IMG/VR virus record: IMGVR_UViG_3300037137_000987
Span: 1 to 25,915 of that record
Strand: one strand, 5' to 3'
Source of the DNA: a virus
DNA: 25,915 nt
The position numbers and the translations under genes are program-made. The notes beneath the pieces were generated by a model. That model made no database searches and had not been told where the DNA came from. It worked only from the letters and a program-made list of their open reading frames with translations. This document shows positions 1 through 7,585 of the stretch, one piece after another (position 1 is the first letter of the stretch; the number at the start of each line of letters is the position of its first letter).

Positions 1-32
1 ATGCCTTTGAGCTTTATTAAGGAGGTAGCGAA

Positions 33-473
33 ATGTCGAAATTAGTCATAGGAACGAATAGCTGGACGACAGTGGCCGAGGCGAACACCTACATGGAAAC
101 CAGGTTCGGCTCGTGGGAATTCTGGACTGACGAGACGAACAAGGAAGCCGCGCTCATCACGGCATATAACAAGATTGTCAATTCAGGTTTCTTCGCCGAC
201 CTTCCCGACACCGCCAATGTCGGCATGAAAGCTGCGCAGTGTGAGATGGCCCTTTTCCTTTGTATGGAAGGCGGGGACATTAACCGCCGGGCAGGGTTAC
301 AAGCCCAAGGCGTTGTTCAGGCCGGGATTGCGAAAGAGACCTACGACCCGAACGCACGCGGGAAACTGGCCTTTCCCCCCGAAGTTCTCGCTCTGCTGAA
401 AGACTATTCGCAGGAAGATAACGGAGCTTTTGGAGATGACCTAACGCGTGACGATACGGAGGATGTGGCTTAA
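33..473 (+). CDS. DnaT-like / head-tail connector-type protein
   Basis: A 146-residue protein starting at an ATG seven bases after a strong AAGGAGG. It resembles the small phage proteins called DnaT-like ssDNA-binding protein: an N-terminal 'GTNSW.TVAEANTYM' segment, a middle 'KEAALITAYNKI', then 'VGMKAAQCEMALFL' and an acidic C-terminus. In phages this family sits between the major capsid gene and the minor capsid or neck genes, as here, so a connector/adaptor role in the head-tail junction is more likely than replication. The stop codon overlaps the start of the next gene (TAATG), suggesting translational coupling. The family call is from remembered sequence pattern and position; the connector role is inference. 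Confidence 0.7.
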   Translation: MSKLVIGTNSWTTVAEANTYMETRFGSWEFWTDETNKEAALITAYNKIVNSGFFADLPDTANVGMKAAQCEMALFLCMEGGDINRRAGLQAQGVVQAGIAKETYDPNARGKLAFPPEVLALLKDYSQEDNGAFGDDLTRDDTEDVA

Positions 474-2425
474 TGGCTTTTCGTCTCACAATCAAGGGGT
501 TCGCCAAGGAGATATTCTTGGACAAACGAGTGGAGCAACTAGCATACACGTACCGAGCAGCGCAGAAGAGCCTCATAAGAAAGTTGCGCGATATCGATAT
601 TACCGACTTCCAGAAAGCCCGAGCGCAGATTTTACTGGCCCAGGTTAACCGTGAGATTGCTATGTTAGACCAGATGGCGCGAAAATGGGCGAAGGGGACG
701 ATTCCGACGGCTTACAATTTTGGGTTGGATATCTCAGAAGACAGACTCCGGCAAATGGGGATCACTAAATACGTCAATATGACCTCAGCGATTCATACTG
801 AGGCCGTGGCAGTTCTGACCGACAATGTCACTCTCGACCTTCTGACCGCGAACCAAACGATTAAAAAGAACACGACGCGATTCATTCGGGCGACACAGCA
901 GCAGGTAATCGAAGATAAGCAGATTTCAAAAGCCATCGCCGAGGGGTTGATCCAGGGAGAAACCCGGAAAGAGATTTCAAACCGGATCCTGAAAGATTTT
1001 GAGAAGCAACTTAAGGACGAGAAGTTCATCACAATCAACGGTCGAAACTACGAGCCGGAGGGATATAGTCGAATGGTAGCGCGATCCAGAGTGGCGGAGG
1101 CTTCGAACCAGGCGAACGTCAACGCGGCCCTTCAATATGGGGTTGACCTGGTGCAGGTAGATATCCACGCGGGCTCATGTGAGATGTGCGATCATTTCCA
1201 GGGAAGGATTTACTCTATCTCGGGGAACGATCCGGACTTCCCTCCGCTCGATGAACGCCCGCCCTATCATCCGAACTGCTACTCGGAAGATACCGATGTT
1301 TATACTGCGTCGGGATGGAAAAAAATTAGAGATGTCGCCGTCGGAGAGATGATCTTGTCTTTAAATCCGAAAGACTTTTCTCTTGAGAACGTTCCCGTCG
1401 ATAGAAAGGTTGCAACTAAGAGTGACACGATGATCCATTTTCAAAGCAGGGTAGCGGATATTCTCGTGACCAAGGATCATAAAATGTTCTATCAGACTGA
1501 CTGGAATAGTAAGCATAAAAAATATAAATGGCAGTTCGTTGATGCAAACTCCTTGACGAATTGCGGAAGATTCTACGCCAGTTCAGAATGGTCGAGTAAA
1601 GACCGGGTATCGAATGTGTTTGCTCGTTTTTTGGGAATTTGGTTATCAGAAGGATCAGTTTCGCCCAGAAAGATAGGGAAGAATTTGCTCATTTCAATAG
1701 CACAGAGCCGCAGAGTAAATCCCGATAAGTTTTCGGAAATATTAGAAATCATCACACAAGCTTTCCCGAATAAAAAGCTTTATGTAAATAACAACAGCAT
1801 CCGATTCTATGACTTGAATTTAGGTAAATACCTTTTGCAATTTGGGAAGGCTGCGCATAAATTCGTCCCTAATGAAGTCAAGATGTCCGGGAAGACAATA
1901 ATCCGTGACTTCCTAGACTGTTATCTCATGGGTGATGGCAGTTTAAGAAAGGGCAAACTTTGGAAAAATGGGAAGTTCAGAGATGAACGAATCTATTTCA
2001 CTTCTTCTAAGCGAATGGCTAGCGATCTGGGAGAGTTAATCCTGAAGGTAGGAAGAAGGCCATCATATCATTTGCAAAAAACAAAGGGAATCGTTGTCAA
2101 GCATAAGAACGGAAATTATATCGGCAATCACGATATTTGGCTTGTCAGGGAGTGCTATTCGCAATATATCTCTTTGCAGAACATGAAGATTGAAGAAATC
2201 CCGTATGGGAAGAATGCCTATTGTCTTTCTCTTCAAAAATTTCATACCTTGCTGGTGCGCAGGAACGGGAAAGTTGTATGGAGCGGTAATTGTCGGCATC
2301 AACTTCTTCCGATGACGAAGGAAGCGCTTGAGGATCGAGGGCAAATGGCGGGGGCGATAAAGTTCAGTAATTCGTCTCAGAAAGTTTCTTCGATAAAGCA
2401 ATACGAGGAGGGTCTCTATGTTTAG
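473..2425 (+). CDS. Phage minor capsid protein (MuF/minor capsid 2-like) interrupted by an intein
   Basis: The 650-residue precursor holds a minor capsid/head morphogenesis protein of about 312 residues and a 338-residue intein. The N-extein (1-268) is helical and charged, then carries the diagnostic Cys-x2-Cys stretch 'GSCEMCDHFQGRIYS' followed by 'PPYHPN'. The C-extein starts at Cys607 with 'CRHQLLPM'. Joining them restores the family hallmark HPNCRH, so the intein sits exactly before the conserved cysteine. Such proteins are minor virion components inside or near the portal of SPP1-, Mu- and Lactobacillus-type phages, and act in head assembly. The start is fixed by the TAATG overlap with the upstream gene. 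The intein part is visibly AT-richer than the exteins. Splicing is required to make a normal capsid protein; this is inferred, not shown. Confidence 0.85.
   Translation: MAFRLTIKGFAKEIFLDKRVEQLAYTYRAAQKSLIRKLRDIDITDFQKARAQILLAQVNREIAMLDQMARKWAKGTIPTAYNFGLDISEDRLRQMGITKYVNMTSAIHTEAVAVLTDNVTLDLLTANQTIKKNTTRFIRATQQQVIEDKQISKAIAEGLIQGETRKEISNRILKDFEKQLKDEKFITINGRNYEPEGYSRMVARSRVAEASNQANVNAALQYGVDLVQVDIHAGSCEMCDHFQGRIYSISGNDPDFPPLDERPPYHPNCYSEDTDVYTASGWKKIRDVAVGEMILSLNPKDFSLENVPVDRKVATKSDTMIHFQSRVADILVTKDHKMFYQTDWNSKHKKYKWQFVDANSLTNCGRFYASSEWSSKDRVSNVFARFLGIWLSEGSVSPRKIGKNLLISIAQSRRVNPDKFSEILEIITQAFPNKKLYVNNNSIRFYDLNLGKYLLQFGKAAHKFVPNEVKMSGKTIIRDFLDCYLMGDGSLRKGKLWKNGKFRDERIYFTSSKRMASDLGELILKVGRRPSYHLQKTKGIVVKHKNGNYIGNHDIWLVRECYSQYISLQNMKIEEIPYGKNAYCLSLQKFHTLLVRRNGKVVWSGNCRHQLLPMTKEALEDRGQMAGAIKFSNSSQKVSSIKQYEEGLYV
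1277..2290 (+). mobile_element. LAGLIDADG homing-endonuclease intein in the minor capsid gene
   Basis: Residues 269-606 of the host protein. Block A begins at Cys269 with 'CYSEDTDVYTASGWKKI'. Block B has the TxxH motif in 'LVTKDHKMF'. Two LAGLIDADG-type helices are visible, 'LGIWLSEGS' at 387-395 and 'FLDCYLMGDGS' at about 480-490, with the expected acidic residues Glu and Asp. The C-terminal block is 'NAYCLSLQKFHTLLVRR...' ending 'VWSGN', followed by Cys607 as the +1 nucleophile. The penultimate residue is Gly instead of the usual His, a variant that occurs in other inteins. It should excise itself as protein, and the endonuclease domain may spread the element to intein-free alleles. Both nucleophiles, the terminal Asn and both endonuclease acids are present, so it looks intact. 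Confidence 0.92.
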
Positions 2426-2714
2426 GGCATATATGGCAGATGATGTAATTTTGGTTCGTAAAACTGGGGTCGCTACCTGGGGGGAGAAATCAACGAACCG
2501 CAAACAGGTCAAGGCACGGGTGGAAGACAAGAATGTTTTGGTTCGGGGTGCGGCGGGAGAGAATATTTTAACCAGCGCAGTTGTTTACATAAACGACATC
2601 GACCTGATCCCCAGCGACCGCATAACGATCAATGGAGTTGAACATCCTATTCTAAGTATTAAGAAACATAAATCCTTTTCAAGGACCGGGATCATGGAGG
2701 TCGGAATTGGCTAA
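2418..2714 (+). CDS. Head-closure/neck protein (minor capsid type)
   Basis: A 98-residue protein overlapping the end of the minor capsid gene by 8 bases; GAGGAGG-like sequence precedes its ATG. It is beta-rich, with a variable N-terminus and the pattern 'VYINDIDLIPSDRITINGVEHPILSI', which is typical of small phage head-completion or stopper proteins (SPP1 gp16/minor capsid 1 group), where a loop 'D.I.ING..Y.I..I' follows a beta-barrel. Its place between the minor capsid gene and the HK97 gp10-like gene fits the usual order of neck genes. The specific role as stopper is inferred from position and shape of the sequence; no catalytic motif is seen or expected. Confidence 0.6.
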   Translation: MFRAYMADDVILVRKTGVATWGEKSTNRKQVKARVEDKNVLVRGAAGENILTSAVVYINDIDLIPSDRITINGVEHPILSIKKHKSFSRTGIMEVGIG

Positions 2715-3171
2715 ACCAGGGTTGACATTAGACTTCAGCAAAGCGCTTCCGAATCTTGCGAATGCGAGCAATTCGATTCTGAAGGCCGCCGAAAAGGGGA
2801 TAGGAAGAGCAATGCTTCAGCTTAAAACCGACATGATAACACAACGACCAACTGCGCCGATTAAAGAGGGTTTCTTGCGGGGATCAACGTCTGTTCATGT
2901 GCAAGAGGTGGAGCTTCCAGTCCCACTGGGCCCGCGTGAACGGCCAGATAAAAAAGTCCAGGGATATAAAATCCCGCTTCAAGCCGGGAGACTTTTGGGA
3001 ATGATTGGAATCAATGTCCCCTATGCAGCCAGGTGGCATGAAGTTCCGGCGCATTTCACCGATCCTGAAGCGGGCAATAAGTACCTCGAAAGCAAAATGG
3101 CGAATAATAAGGAGCTTTACAAAAAGATCATAGTGAACTCGATCAAAGAAGAAGAAGCGAGGGCGAGATGA
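2707..3171 (+). CDS. HK97 gp10-like / minor tail-completion protein
   Basis: A 154-residue protein that begins at a TTG codon: GGAGG lies six bases upstream and there is no better ATG, so the rare start is supported. The C-terminal half has the hallmark of this family, 'VPYAARWHEVPAHFTDPEAGNKYLE', followed by a lysine-rich helix. In siphoviruses these proteins sit between the stopper and the tail terminator and help to finish or join head and tail. It overlaps the upstream gene by 8 bases and the downstream gene by 4 (ATGA), so the neck genes are translated as a coupled set. Family assignment is by pattern and gene order. Confidence 0.65.
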   Translation: MAKPGLTLDFSKALPNLANASNSILKAAEKGIGRAMLQLKTDMITQRPTAPIKEGFLRGSTSVHVQEVELPVPLGPRERPDKKVQGYKIPLQAGRLLGMIGINVPYAARWHEVPAHFTDPEAGNKYLESKMANNKELYKKIIVNSIKEEEARAR

Positions 3172-3566
3172 TAAAAGAGCTTACTCAGTATATCGAAAAC
3201 AACACAGCTTTTGTAATTGATACAGATTTATTCGCGGGGTTCCGACCAGCAGACGCCCCCGACAGATGCGTTGCCGTCTTGGAGCCTACTGGAGGAGCGG
3301 TAAACTCCTACTTCCCCGACGCAGGGGAGAAGGTCGTCCAAATACTTACCCGAGCACCCGGCTACTGGGACGCTCGTTCAGACGCATACGTGGTCTTCGA
3401 TTTGCTCAAATCGTTGGCCCAGGTCACGCTTCCGACGCTTGTTTCGGACTTGACCTATAAAGCTGAGTTTATTGAGGCTCAGCACTTTCCCCAGTCGCTT
3501 CAGCAGGACGAGGAAGGTAGATGGGAATTCAGTGTTAATTTTATCATCCGTATACGGGAAATGTAA
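3168..3566 (+). CDS. Tail terminator / minor capsid 3-like protein
   Basis: A 132-residue protein whose ATG overlaps the previous stop as ATGA. It has the alternating alpha/beta look of tail terminator proteins: 'LFAGFRPADAPDRCVAVLEPTGG' early, then 'VVQILTRAPGYWDARSDAYVVFDLLKSL', and a C-terminal beta segment 'EFSVNFIIRIR'. Proteins of this type form the ring that ends tail-tube growth and docks the tail on the head. Its position directly before the major tail tube gene is the standard one. The call rests on pattern and order, not on catalytic residues. Confidence 0.65.
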   Translation: MIKELTQYIENNTAFVIDTDLFAGFRPADAPDRCVAVLEPTGGAVNSYFPDAGEKVVQILTRAPGYWDARSDAYVVFDLLKSLAQVTLPTLVSDLTYKAEFIEAQHFPQSLQQDEEGRWEFSVNFIIRIREM

Positions 3567-3581
3567 CAGAGGAGGTTTAAA

Positions 3582-4070
3582 ATGCCAGAGGCATTGATTA
3601 AAGACTTAGGGCCATGTCAAGTAACGTTCAACAGCGTGGACCTTGGCAAAACAAAAGGCGGAGTTATCTTCCGCGACAGCATGAACCAGGTCGAAGTCAT
3701 GGAAGACCAGGCCGGGAGCACTCCAGTTGACCACATCTTGACGGGGAGAAAAATCTCCGTCGAGATATTGATGTCCAGAAGTACTTTAGCGCAGTTGATC
3801 AAGGTCATTCCTGGGGCATCCAGCTTGGGTTCGTACACGATCATCAACAACAAGTCCAGCATCACAAGAGCATCAACAGCGGCATCGTTGATCCTTGCTC
3901 CGTTGGTGAACGGGGTCGCGAGCACCGAGCGGTTGACGATTTTCAAAGCGTCACCGATCACGGACATCGAACTCAGCTTCGATAACGAGAATCAAAGAGT
4001 ATATAAAGTCACGTTCAACGTCTATCCTGACGCTGACAATAGCAACCGACTTTATCAAATCGGAAACTAA
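3582..4070 (+). CDS. Major tail tube protein
   Basis: A 162-residue protein with a strong AGGAGG upstream of its ATG, as expected for a gene needed in many copies. The sequence is beta-rich with few charged helices: 'CQVTFNSVDLGKTKGGVIF' near the N-terminus, 'VDHILTGRKISVEILMSRS' in the middle, and a final 'IELSFDNENQRVYKVTFNVYPD'. This layout matches phage tail tube subunits, which stack as hexameric rings around the tape measure protein. The downstream tail chaperone and tape measure genes confirm the context. It is separated from the flanking genes by 15 and 51 bases, unlike the overlapped neck genes, consistent with independent high-level translation. Confidence 0.8.
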   Translation: MPEALIKDLGPCQVTFNSVDLGKTKGGVIFRDSMNQVEVMEDQAGSTPVDHILTGRKISVEILMSRSTLAQLIKVIPGASSLGSYTIINNKSSITRASTAASLILAPLVNGVASTERLTIFKASPITDIELSFDNENQRVYKVTFNVYPDADNSNRLYQIGN

Positions 4071-4121
4071 TGAGAATCAGTTTCTTACTGACCGCCTAGC
4101 GCGGAGAAGGAGGATTCAAAT

Positions 4122-4409
4122 ATGGCGAGGTTCAATTCGGATGAAAAGGTCTTCGAACCCATCGAAGTGGTGCTAGGCGGGAAGACCTATTCTATCACTG
4201 AAATCAAGCAGGAAATGTTCGATAAGATCAAGGCAATCGCTGCCGAAGACAAGGGCGGAACTGAAACGGTTTTTCAGCAGCTCGCTGTTCTCCTGGGGGA
4301 GGATGTTGTTGTCATGCGCGGGGTTGACCTGCGTAGGTTGAGCGCGGTGCTTAAGTTCTTGACGGACACGATCACTGCTCAAATTGAGGGTAAAGCGGGA
4401 AACGCCTGA
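4122..4409 (+). CDS. Tail assembly chaperone, short form (lambda gpG-like)
   Basis: A 95-residue protein with AAGGAGG eight bases before the ATG. It starts 'MARFNSDEKVFEPIEVVLGGKTYSI', a substrate-like N-terminus common in tail assembly chaperones, and has a helical remainder. The gene sits between the tail tube and tape measure genes, the fixed place of the G/GT chaperone pair that keeps the tape measure protein soluble and recruits tube subunits. Two codons before its stop lies the slippery heptamer GGGAAAC, and the stop is followed by a long hairpin, so a fraction of ribosomes should shift -1 into the downstream frame. The short form is the unshifted product. Confidence 0.8.
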   Translation: MARFNSDEKVFEPIEVVLGGKTYSITEIKQEMFDKIKAIAAEDKGGTETVFQQLAVLLGEDVVVMRGVDLRRLSAVLKFLTDTITAQIEGKAGNA

Positions 4410-4452
4410 CGGGAAAGCTGAGGCTATACTCGACAATAGCCTCAGTTTTCCC
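4397..4452 (+). promoter_or_regulatory. Programmed -1 ribosomal frameshift signal
   Basis: The heptamer GGGAAAC (4397-4403) is in the right register (G GGA AAC) for tandem -1 slippage in the chaperone frame. After a 7-base spacer comes a hairpin: 4411-4427 pairs with 4436-4452, 17 base pairs of which the inner ten (4418-4427 with 4436-4445) are perfect and one outer pair is G.T, with an 8-base loop. The frame-0 stop TGA is at 4407. The frame reached by the slip is open from 4394 to 4702. Heptamer, spacer length, stem, stop and open -1 frame all agree. There is no run of T after the hairpin, so it is not an intrinsic terminator. Confidence 0.9.
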
Positions 4453-4702
4453 AGGGCTTTTCAAATTCGAAGAACTTTGTGAATTGGATTACCGTGAGCT
4501 GATGACAATTTACCGGGAAGCTCAACGAAAGGAAATCGAGTTGAACCTGAATCTCCTGGTGGTATTTCGAGCCGCGCAATCTGCGAACGATTCGTACCGT
4601 TCAGCAATTGAGGAAATGAAGAGAAGGATGAACTCACTCGTCTCCGGCGAGACAGAGTCTGTCCGTCAGAACTGGGCGGAACTTAAAAAGCGAGGTAGAT
4701 AA
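4403..4702 (+). CDS. Tail assembly chaperone extension, made only by -1 frameshift (lambda gpT-like)
   Basis: This is the -1 frame portion of the long chaperone. Shifting after Asn94 of the short form gives a fusion of about 193 residues, with junction 'GKAGN' then 'RLTGKLRLY'. The extension contains 'FPGLFKFEELCELDYREL' and a helical, charged C-terminus 'SAIEEMKRRMNSL'. The only candidate independent start is a TTG at 4484 with no Shine-Dalgarno, so separate initiation is unlikely. In lambda the GT fusion binds the tape measure protein through the G part and tail tube subunits through T; the same is inferred here. Its TAA overlaps the ATG of the tape measure gene by one base. Confidence 0.82.
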   Translation, partial: RLTGKLRLYSTIASVFPGLFKFEELCELDYRELMTIYREAQRKEIELNLNLLVVFRAAQSANDSYRSAIEEMKRRMNSLVSGETESVRQNWAELKKRGR

Positions 4703-6645
4703 TGGCCTTTAATATCGGAGCGATAACTGGTGAACTGGTTCTCAATATTGGGGATTGGGAAAGCAAAATCAAGAAAGCCACGGAAAGCACCCGTAGCCTT
4801 GAGGGGGCGGTCATTAACAACAGCGCCCAAATCCTTAAGATGGGTCTTGCTCTCGCGGCTGTGGGTGGGGCGATTGTTGCGCTTGACGTTAAGATGCTGA
4901 AAATGGCCGCTGACACTCAACTTACCGGGACGCTCTTTTCAGCTTCGTTCGGGGGAATGAGCGATTCGGCAAAGGTATGGAGCGATAATCTGAGCAAGGC
5001 GTTCACGCTTAACGCTTCGGACACGATGAAGGCGTTGGCCCAACTCAACAATATGGCTAAGGGCCTGGGCGTAGCAGACGATTCAGCTTACCAGATGTCG
5101 AAATCCTTAACTGTTCTCAGTCTTCAAATGTCGAGGTTCTTCGGTATTACTCAAGGCGATGCAGCGGGGCGGCTGCAGATGGCGCTCGCGGGAATGACTC
5201 GCTCACTCCGGGAACTAGGTATCGTTATCAAAGAGCAGGAGATCAATCAGTATGCTCTGACACATGGGATCATCAAGCACGGAGAGGCCCTTTCGATGTC
5301 CCAGCGGGCCCTGGTTGTCTATAGTCTTCTGGTTCAGAAAACAAAGTTCTTGCAAGACGCTATGGGCGCGTCATCCCAGAATCTCACTAGTCTGTGGAAT
5401 ATTTTCACTGGCCAAGTCACGGAATTGGGGGAGACTCTTGGCGCGGTTTTGATTCCAGTAGCCACGGCGTTTCTTAAAGTAGCAACAAAACTGGTTCTCT
5501 GGGTGATTGACATTGCGACGAGGTTCCCGGCGGCCACAACCGCTATTGTCGCGGGTGGCGCGGCGCTTGGTCTATTGGCTTCTGGGGCAGGTGCGGCATT
5601 GCTGGTGCTTCCTGGCCTTGCTGTAGCGGCAGCGGGCCTTGGGGTTACTATGGGGACGTTGCTTGGAGGCACCGCTCTCGCAATCGGAGGAGTCACCGCC
5701 GCTGTCACTGCGTTGGTTTTCGCGATCCAGAATGTGGATTTCCTGAAAGAAGTATTCTTCCGTTTCGCCCAGGGGGTGAACCAAGCTTTCGCGGATATTC
5801 AAAATGCCCTGGCGAACTTCTTCAAGCAAGCAGCGAAAATTTCGCCTGTATTGAAAGAGCAATTCGAGACGCTGGCTTTGAGTTATCAAGCTTCCGCCGC
5901 TCAATTCACACGTGACGCGAATAAAATGAGCGGGGTCGCGGATGCGGCATATGCGACTCAGATCAAAAAAGAAGAAGACCTTGGGACTATTCGTATCATT
6001 AAGGCAGGGGAAGGAAAAAAGGCCCTCACCGATATGTGGCAAGGAGCCATTGACGCTGCTAAAAACGCTTCGGACATATTAGGTCGAGGCGATTGGCTCG
6101 ATCAACTTCAACGGCAGATAGCTTCCTTTGGCGCGTTTGGCCAGAAGATTCACGGGCTTCTTGCGGATTCGATAGGTAACACTTTTTACGATTTGACGAT
6201 GGGGCTTTCTTCTCTTCAGGAAGCAGCCGCGAGCTTTGGAAGAAATATCCTCAAGATGCTTTTTGAAATTGCGGCTCAATGGATCGCAACGAAAATCGTG
6301 ATGGGCATGGGGTTCTCGTCTGTCGCTGGTGGGGTTGCGTCGGCGGGTTCGATGACAACAACGATTCCGGCAGTAACCATGGGTTCTTCGATTCCCAGTT
6401 TTGACTCCGGAACCAGTAACGTCCCCTATGACATGATCGCTAAAATCCACAAAGGCGAGCGGGTGGTTCCCGCCGGCGAAAACTTCGGAGGGCAAGTCAT
6501 CGAGCTTACAATTCACAACGCAATCACGACTGAGGTTGTGGCGATGGCCATGCAATCACGCGAGGGGGCGGGAGTGATTGTCAATACCATCAATATTGAT
6601 TCTTTAAGGAACGGGGTTACGCGCCGGGAGGTCGTCAAAAGATGA
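4702..6645 (+). CDS. Tape measure protein
   Basis: A 647-residue protein, short for the family but typical in build. Its start overlaps the chaperone stop. Residues 1-45 resemble the usual tape measure N-terminus, 'GELVLNIGDWESKIKKATEST'. A hydrophobic segment lies near 47-65, and a long Ala/Gly-rich hydrophobic region covers roughly 275-345. A charged helical stretch follows. The C-terminus holds the common tape measure tail 'SFDSGTSNVPYDMIAKIHKGERVVPAG'. The protein fills the tail tube, sets its length and is ejected ahead of the DNA; the hydrophobic segments may enter the host inner membrane. At about 1.5 angstrom per residue the tail would be near 95-100 nm, an estimate only. No peptidase or transglycosylase motif is seen in it. 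Confidence 0.88.
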   Translation: MAFNIGAITGELVLNIGDWESKIKKATESTRSLEGAVINNSAQILKMGLALAAVGGAIVALDVKMLKMAADTQLTGTLFSASFGGMSDSAKVWSDNLSKAFTLNASDTMKALAQLNNMAKGLGVADDSAYQMSKSLTVLSLQMSRFFGITQGDAAGRLQMALAGMTRSLRELGIVIKEQEINQYALTHGIIKHGEALSMSQRALVVYSLLVQKTKFLQDAMGASSQNLTSLWNIFTGQVTELGETLGAVLIPVATAFLKVATKLVLWVIDIATRFPAATTAIVAGGAALGLLASGAGAALLVLPGLAVAAAGLGVTMGTLLGGTALAIGGVTAAVTALVFAIQNVDFLKEVFFRFAQGVNQAFADIQNALANFFKQAAKISPVLKEQFETLALSYQASAAQFTRDANKMSGVADAAYATQIKKEEDLGTIRIIKAGEGKKALTDMWQGAIDAAKNASDILGRGDWLDQLQRQIASFGAFGQKIHGLLADSIGNTFYDLTMGLSSLQEAAASFGRNILKMLFEIAAQWIATKIVMGMGFSSVAGGVASAGSMTTTIPAVTMGSSIPSFDSGTSNVPYDMIAKIHKGERVVPAGENFGGQVIELTIHNAITTEVVAMAMQSREGAGVIVNTINIDSLRNGVTRREVVKR

Positions 6646-6974
6646 GCGATTTTGCTTTAGCAATAGAGTCAGTGGAAGAGCTCCTGGACTATGAAGTCCT
6701 GGAGTCTAAGTTCGAAAACGGGGCCGAGCAACGAAGGCTCAAGCACACGAGCGCATTGATAGGGTGGCGGTGTAAATCCCCTGCGCTTGTGCTGGCGGGA
6801 ATGACTGCGTACAGGGATTTTTTTACAGGCAAATATGGTTCATTGACCTCGTTCACTTGGACAAGCCATATTGATGGGGTTGAGTATACCGTTAAATTTT
6901 CCAAGGGATCTTTCAGGGTTGTCCGAGACGAAGGGCACTTTCGGGTGACGTGGGATTTTGAAAGGGTCATCTAA
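6642..6974 (+). CDS. Minor tail protein, lambda gpM-like
   Basis: A 110-residue protein overlapping the tape measure gene by 4 bases (ATGA). It has the length of lambda gpM (about 109) and its pattern: 'ENGAEQRRLKHTSALIGWRC', then 'FFTGKYGSLTSFTWTSHIDG' and a final beta strand 'HFRVTWDFERVI'. GpM-type proteins form the distal tail ring below the tube and bind the L protein. The next genes are L-, K- and J-like in the same order as in lambda, which supports the call. Confidence 0.7.
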   Translation: MSDFALAIESVEELLDYEVLESKFENGAEQRRLKHTSALIGWRCKSPALVLAGMTAYRDFFTGKYGSLTSFTWTSHIDGVEYTVKFSKGSFRVVRDEGHFRVTWDFERVI

Positions 6975-7585
6975 TGAAAATTACCAGTGATGTCTTCAAG
7001 CAAGAAAAGAACAAACTGACCAACCAGCCGATCCATCTTTACACCGTCCATGATTACGATGGGGCGGGAACAAACCTTTTGCTTGCCGAGTACCCGGAAA
7101 ACGTCACATTTAACGGGATAGAATACGTTTCTTTTCCGATAACCTTTGACAGTATCAAAGAAAACTCCAAAGGACAAATTGATTCCACGACGCTGAAAGT
7201 CTCGAACGTCATGCGGGTATTCGGGGGTTACTTTGAGATTTACGATTTTCGCGGGAAGAAGGTAACGGTCAAAACCGTCTGGGCGAATCTTCTGGCCGAC
7301 ACGACCTCATATATCGACGACATTTATTATATCGATTCGTACAGTGCAGATCAGGTCAATGTGAGCTTCACGCTGACGACAAAGTTCAACGTCTTGGCCA
7401 TCAGTCTCCCTCTCCGTTCTTATTCGCGGAACTATTGCAGTTGGCTTTTCAAAGGAACCGAGTGCGCTTATGCCGGGGAGGAGACGACCTGCAACAAAAC
7501 AAAACAGCAGTGCAAGGAATACAGCAATTATTCCCGGTTTGGCGGGTTCCCTTCGATACAACCAAAGAGGGCGGTGCTGGCATGA
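6974..7585 (+). CDS. Minor tail protein, lambda gpL-like with Fe-S cysteines
   Basis: A 203-residue protein following the M-like gene with a one-base overlap. The N-terminal part reads as gpL: 'VTFNGIEYVSFPITFDSIKEN' and 'IDSTTLKVSNV'. The C-terminal domain carries four cysteines, C155, C164, C173 and C180, followed by 'SRFGGFPSI', matching the lambda gpL domain known to bind an iron-sulfur cluster. The protein is a tail-tip structural component linking the distal ring to the J hub. All four ligand cysteines are present, so cluster binding is likely. The stop codon overlaps the next ATG (ATGA). Confidence 0.78.
   Translation: MKITSDVFKQEKNKLTNQPIHLYTVHDYDGAGTNLLLAEYPENVTFNGIEYVSFPITFDSIKENSKGQIDSTTLKVSNVMRVFGGYFEIYDFRGKKVTVKTVWANLLADTTSYIDDIYYIDSYSADQVNVSFTLTTKFNVLAISLPLRSYSRNYCSWLFKGTECAYAGEETTCNKTKQQCKEYSNYSRFGGFPSIQPKRAVLA

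Noticed and set aside
3-20. Possible last codons of an upstream gene (ending TAA at 18-20)
   Set aside because: Too short to identify; another frame runs to a stop at 45, so the end of the upstream capsid gene cannot be fixed.
4411-4452. Long hairpin as an intrinsic terminator
   Set aside because: No T-run follows, it lies inside the tail operon, and its spacing from GGGAAAC fits frameshifting.
4484-4702. Separate gene starting at TTG 4484
   Set aside because: No Shine-Dalgarno; the frame is open further upstream and is entered by the -1 frameshift at 4403.
7435-7581. N-terminal extension of the K-like peptidase
   Set aside because: It lies inside the L-like gene in another frame; the ATG at 7582 overlapping the stop is the natural start.
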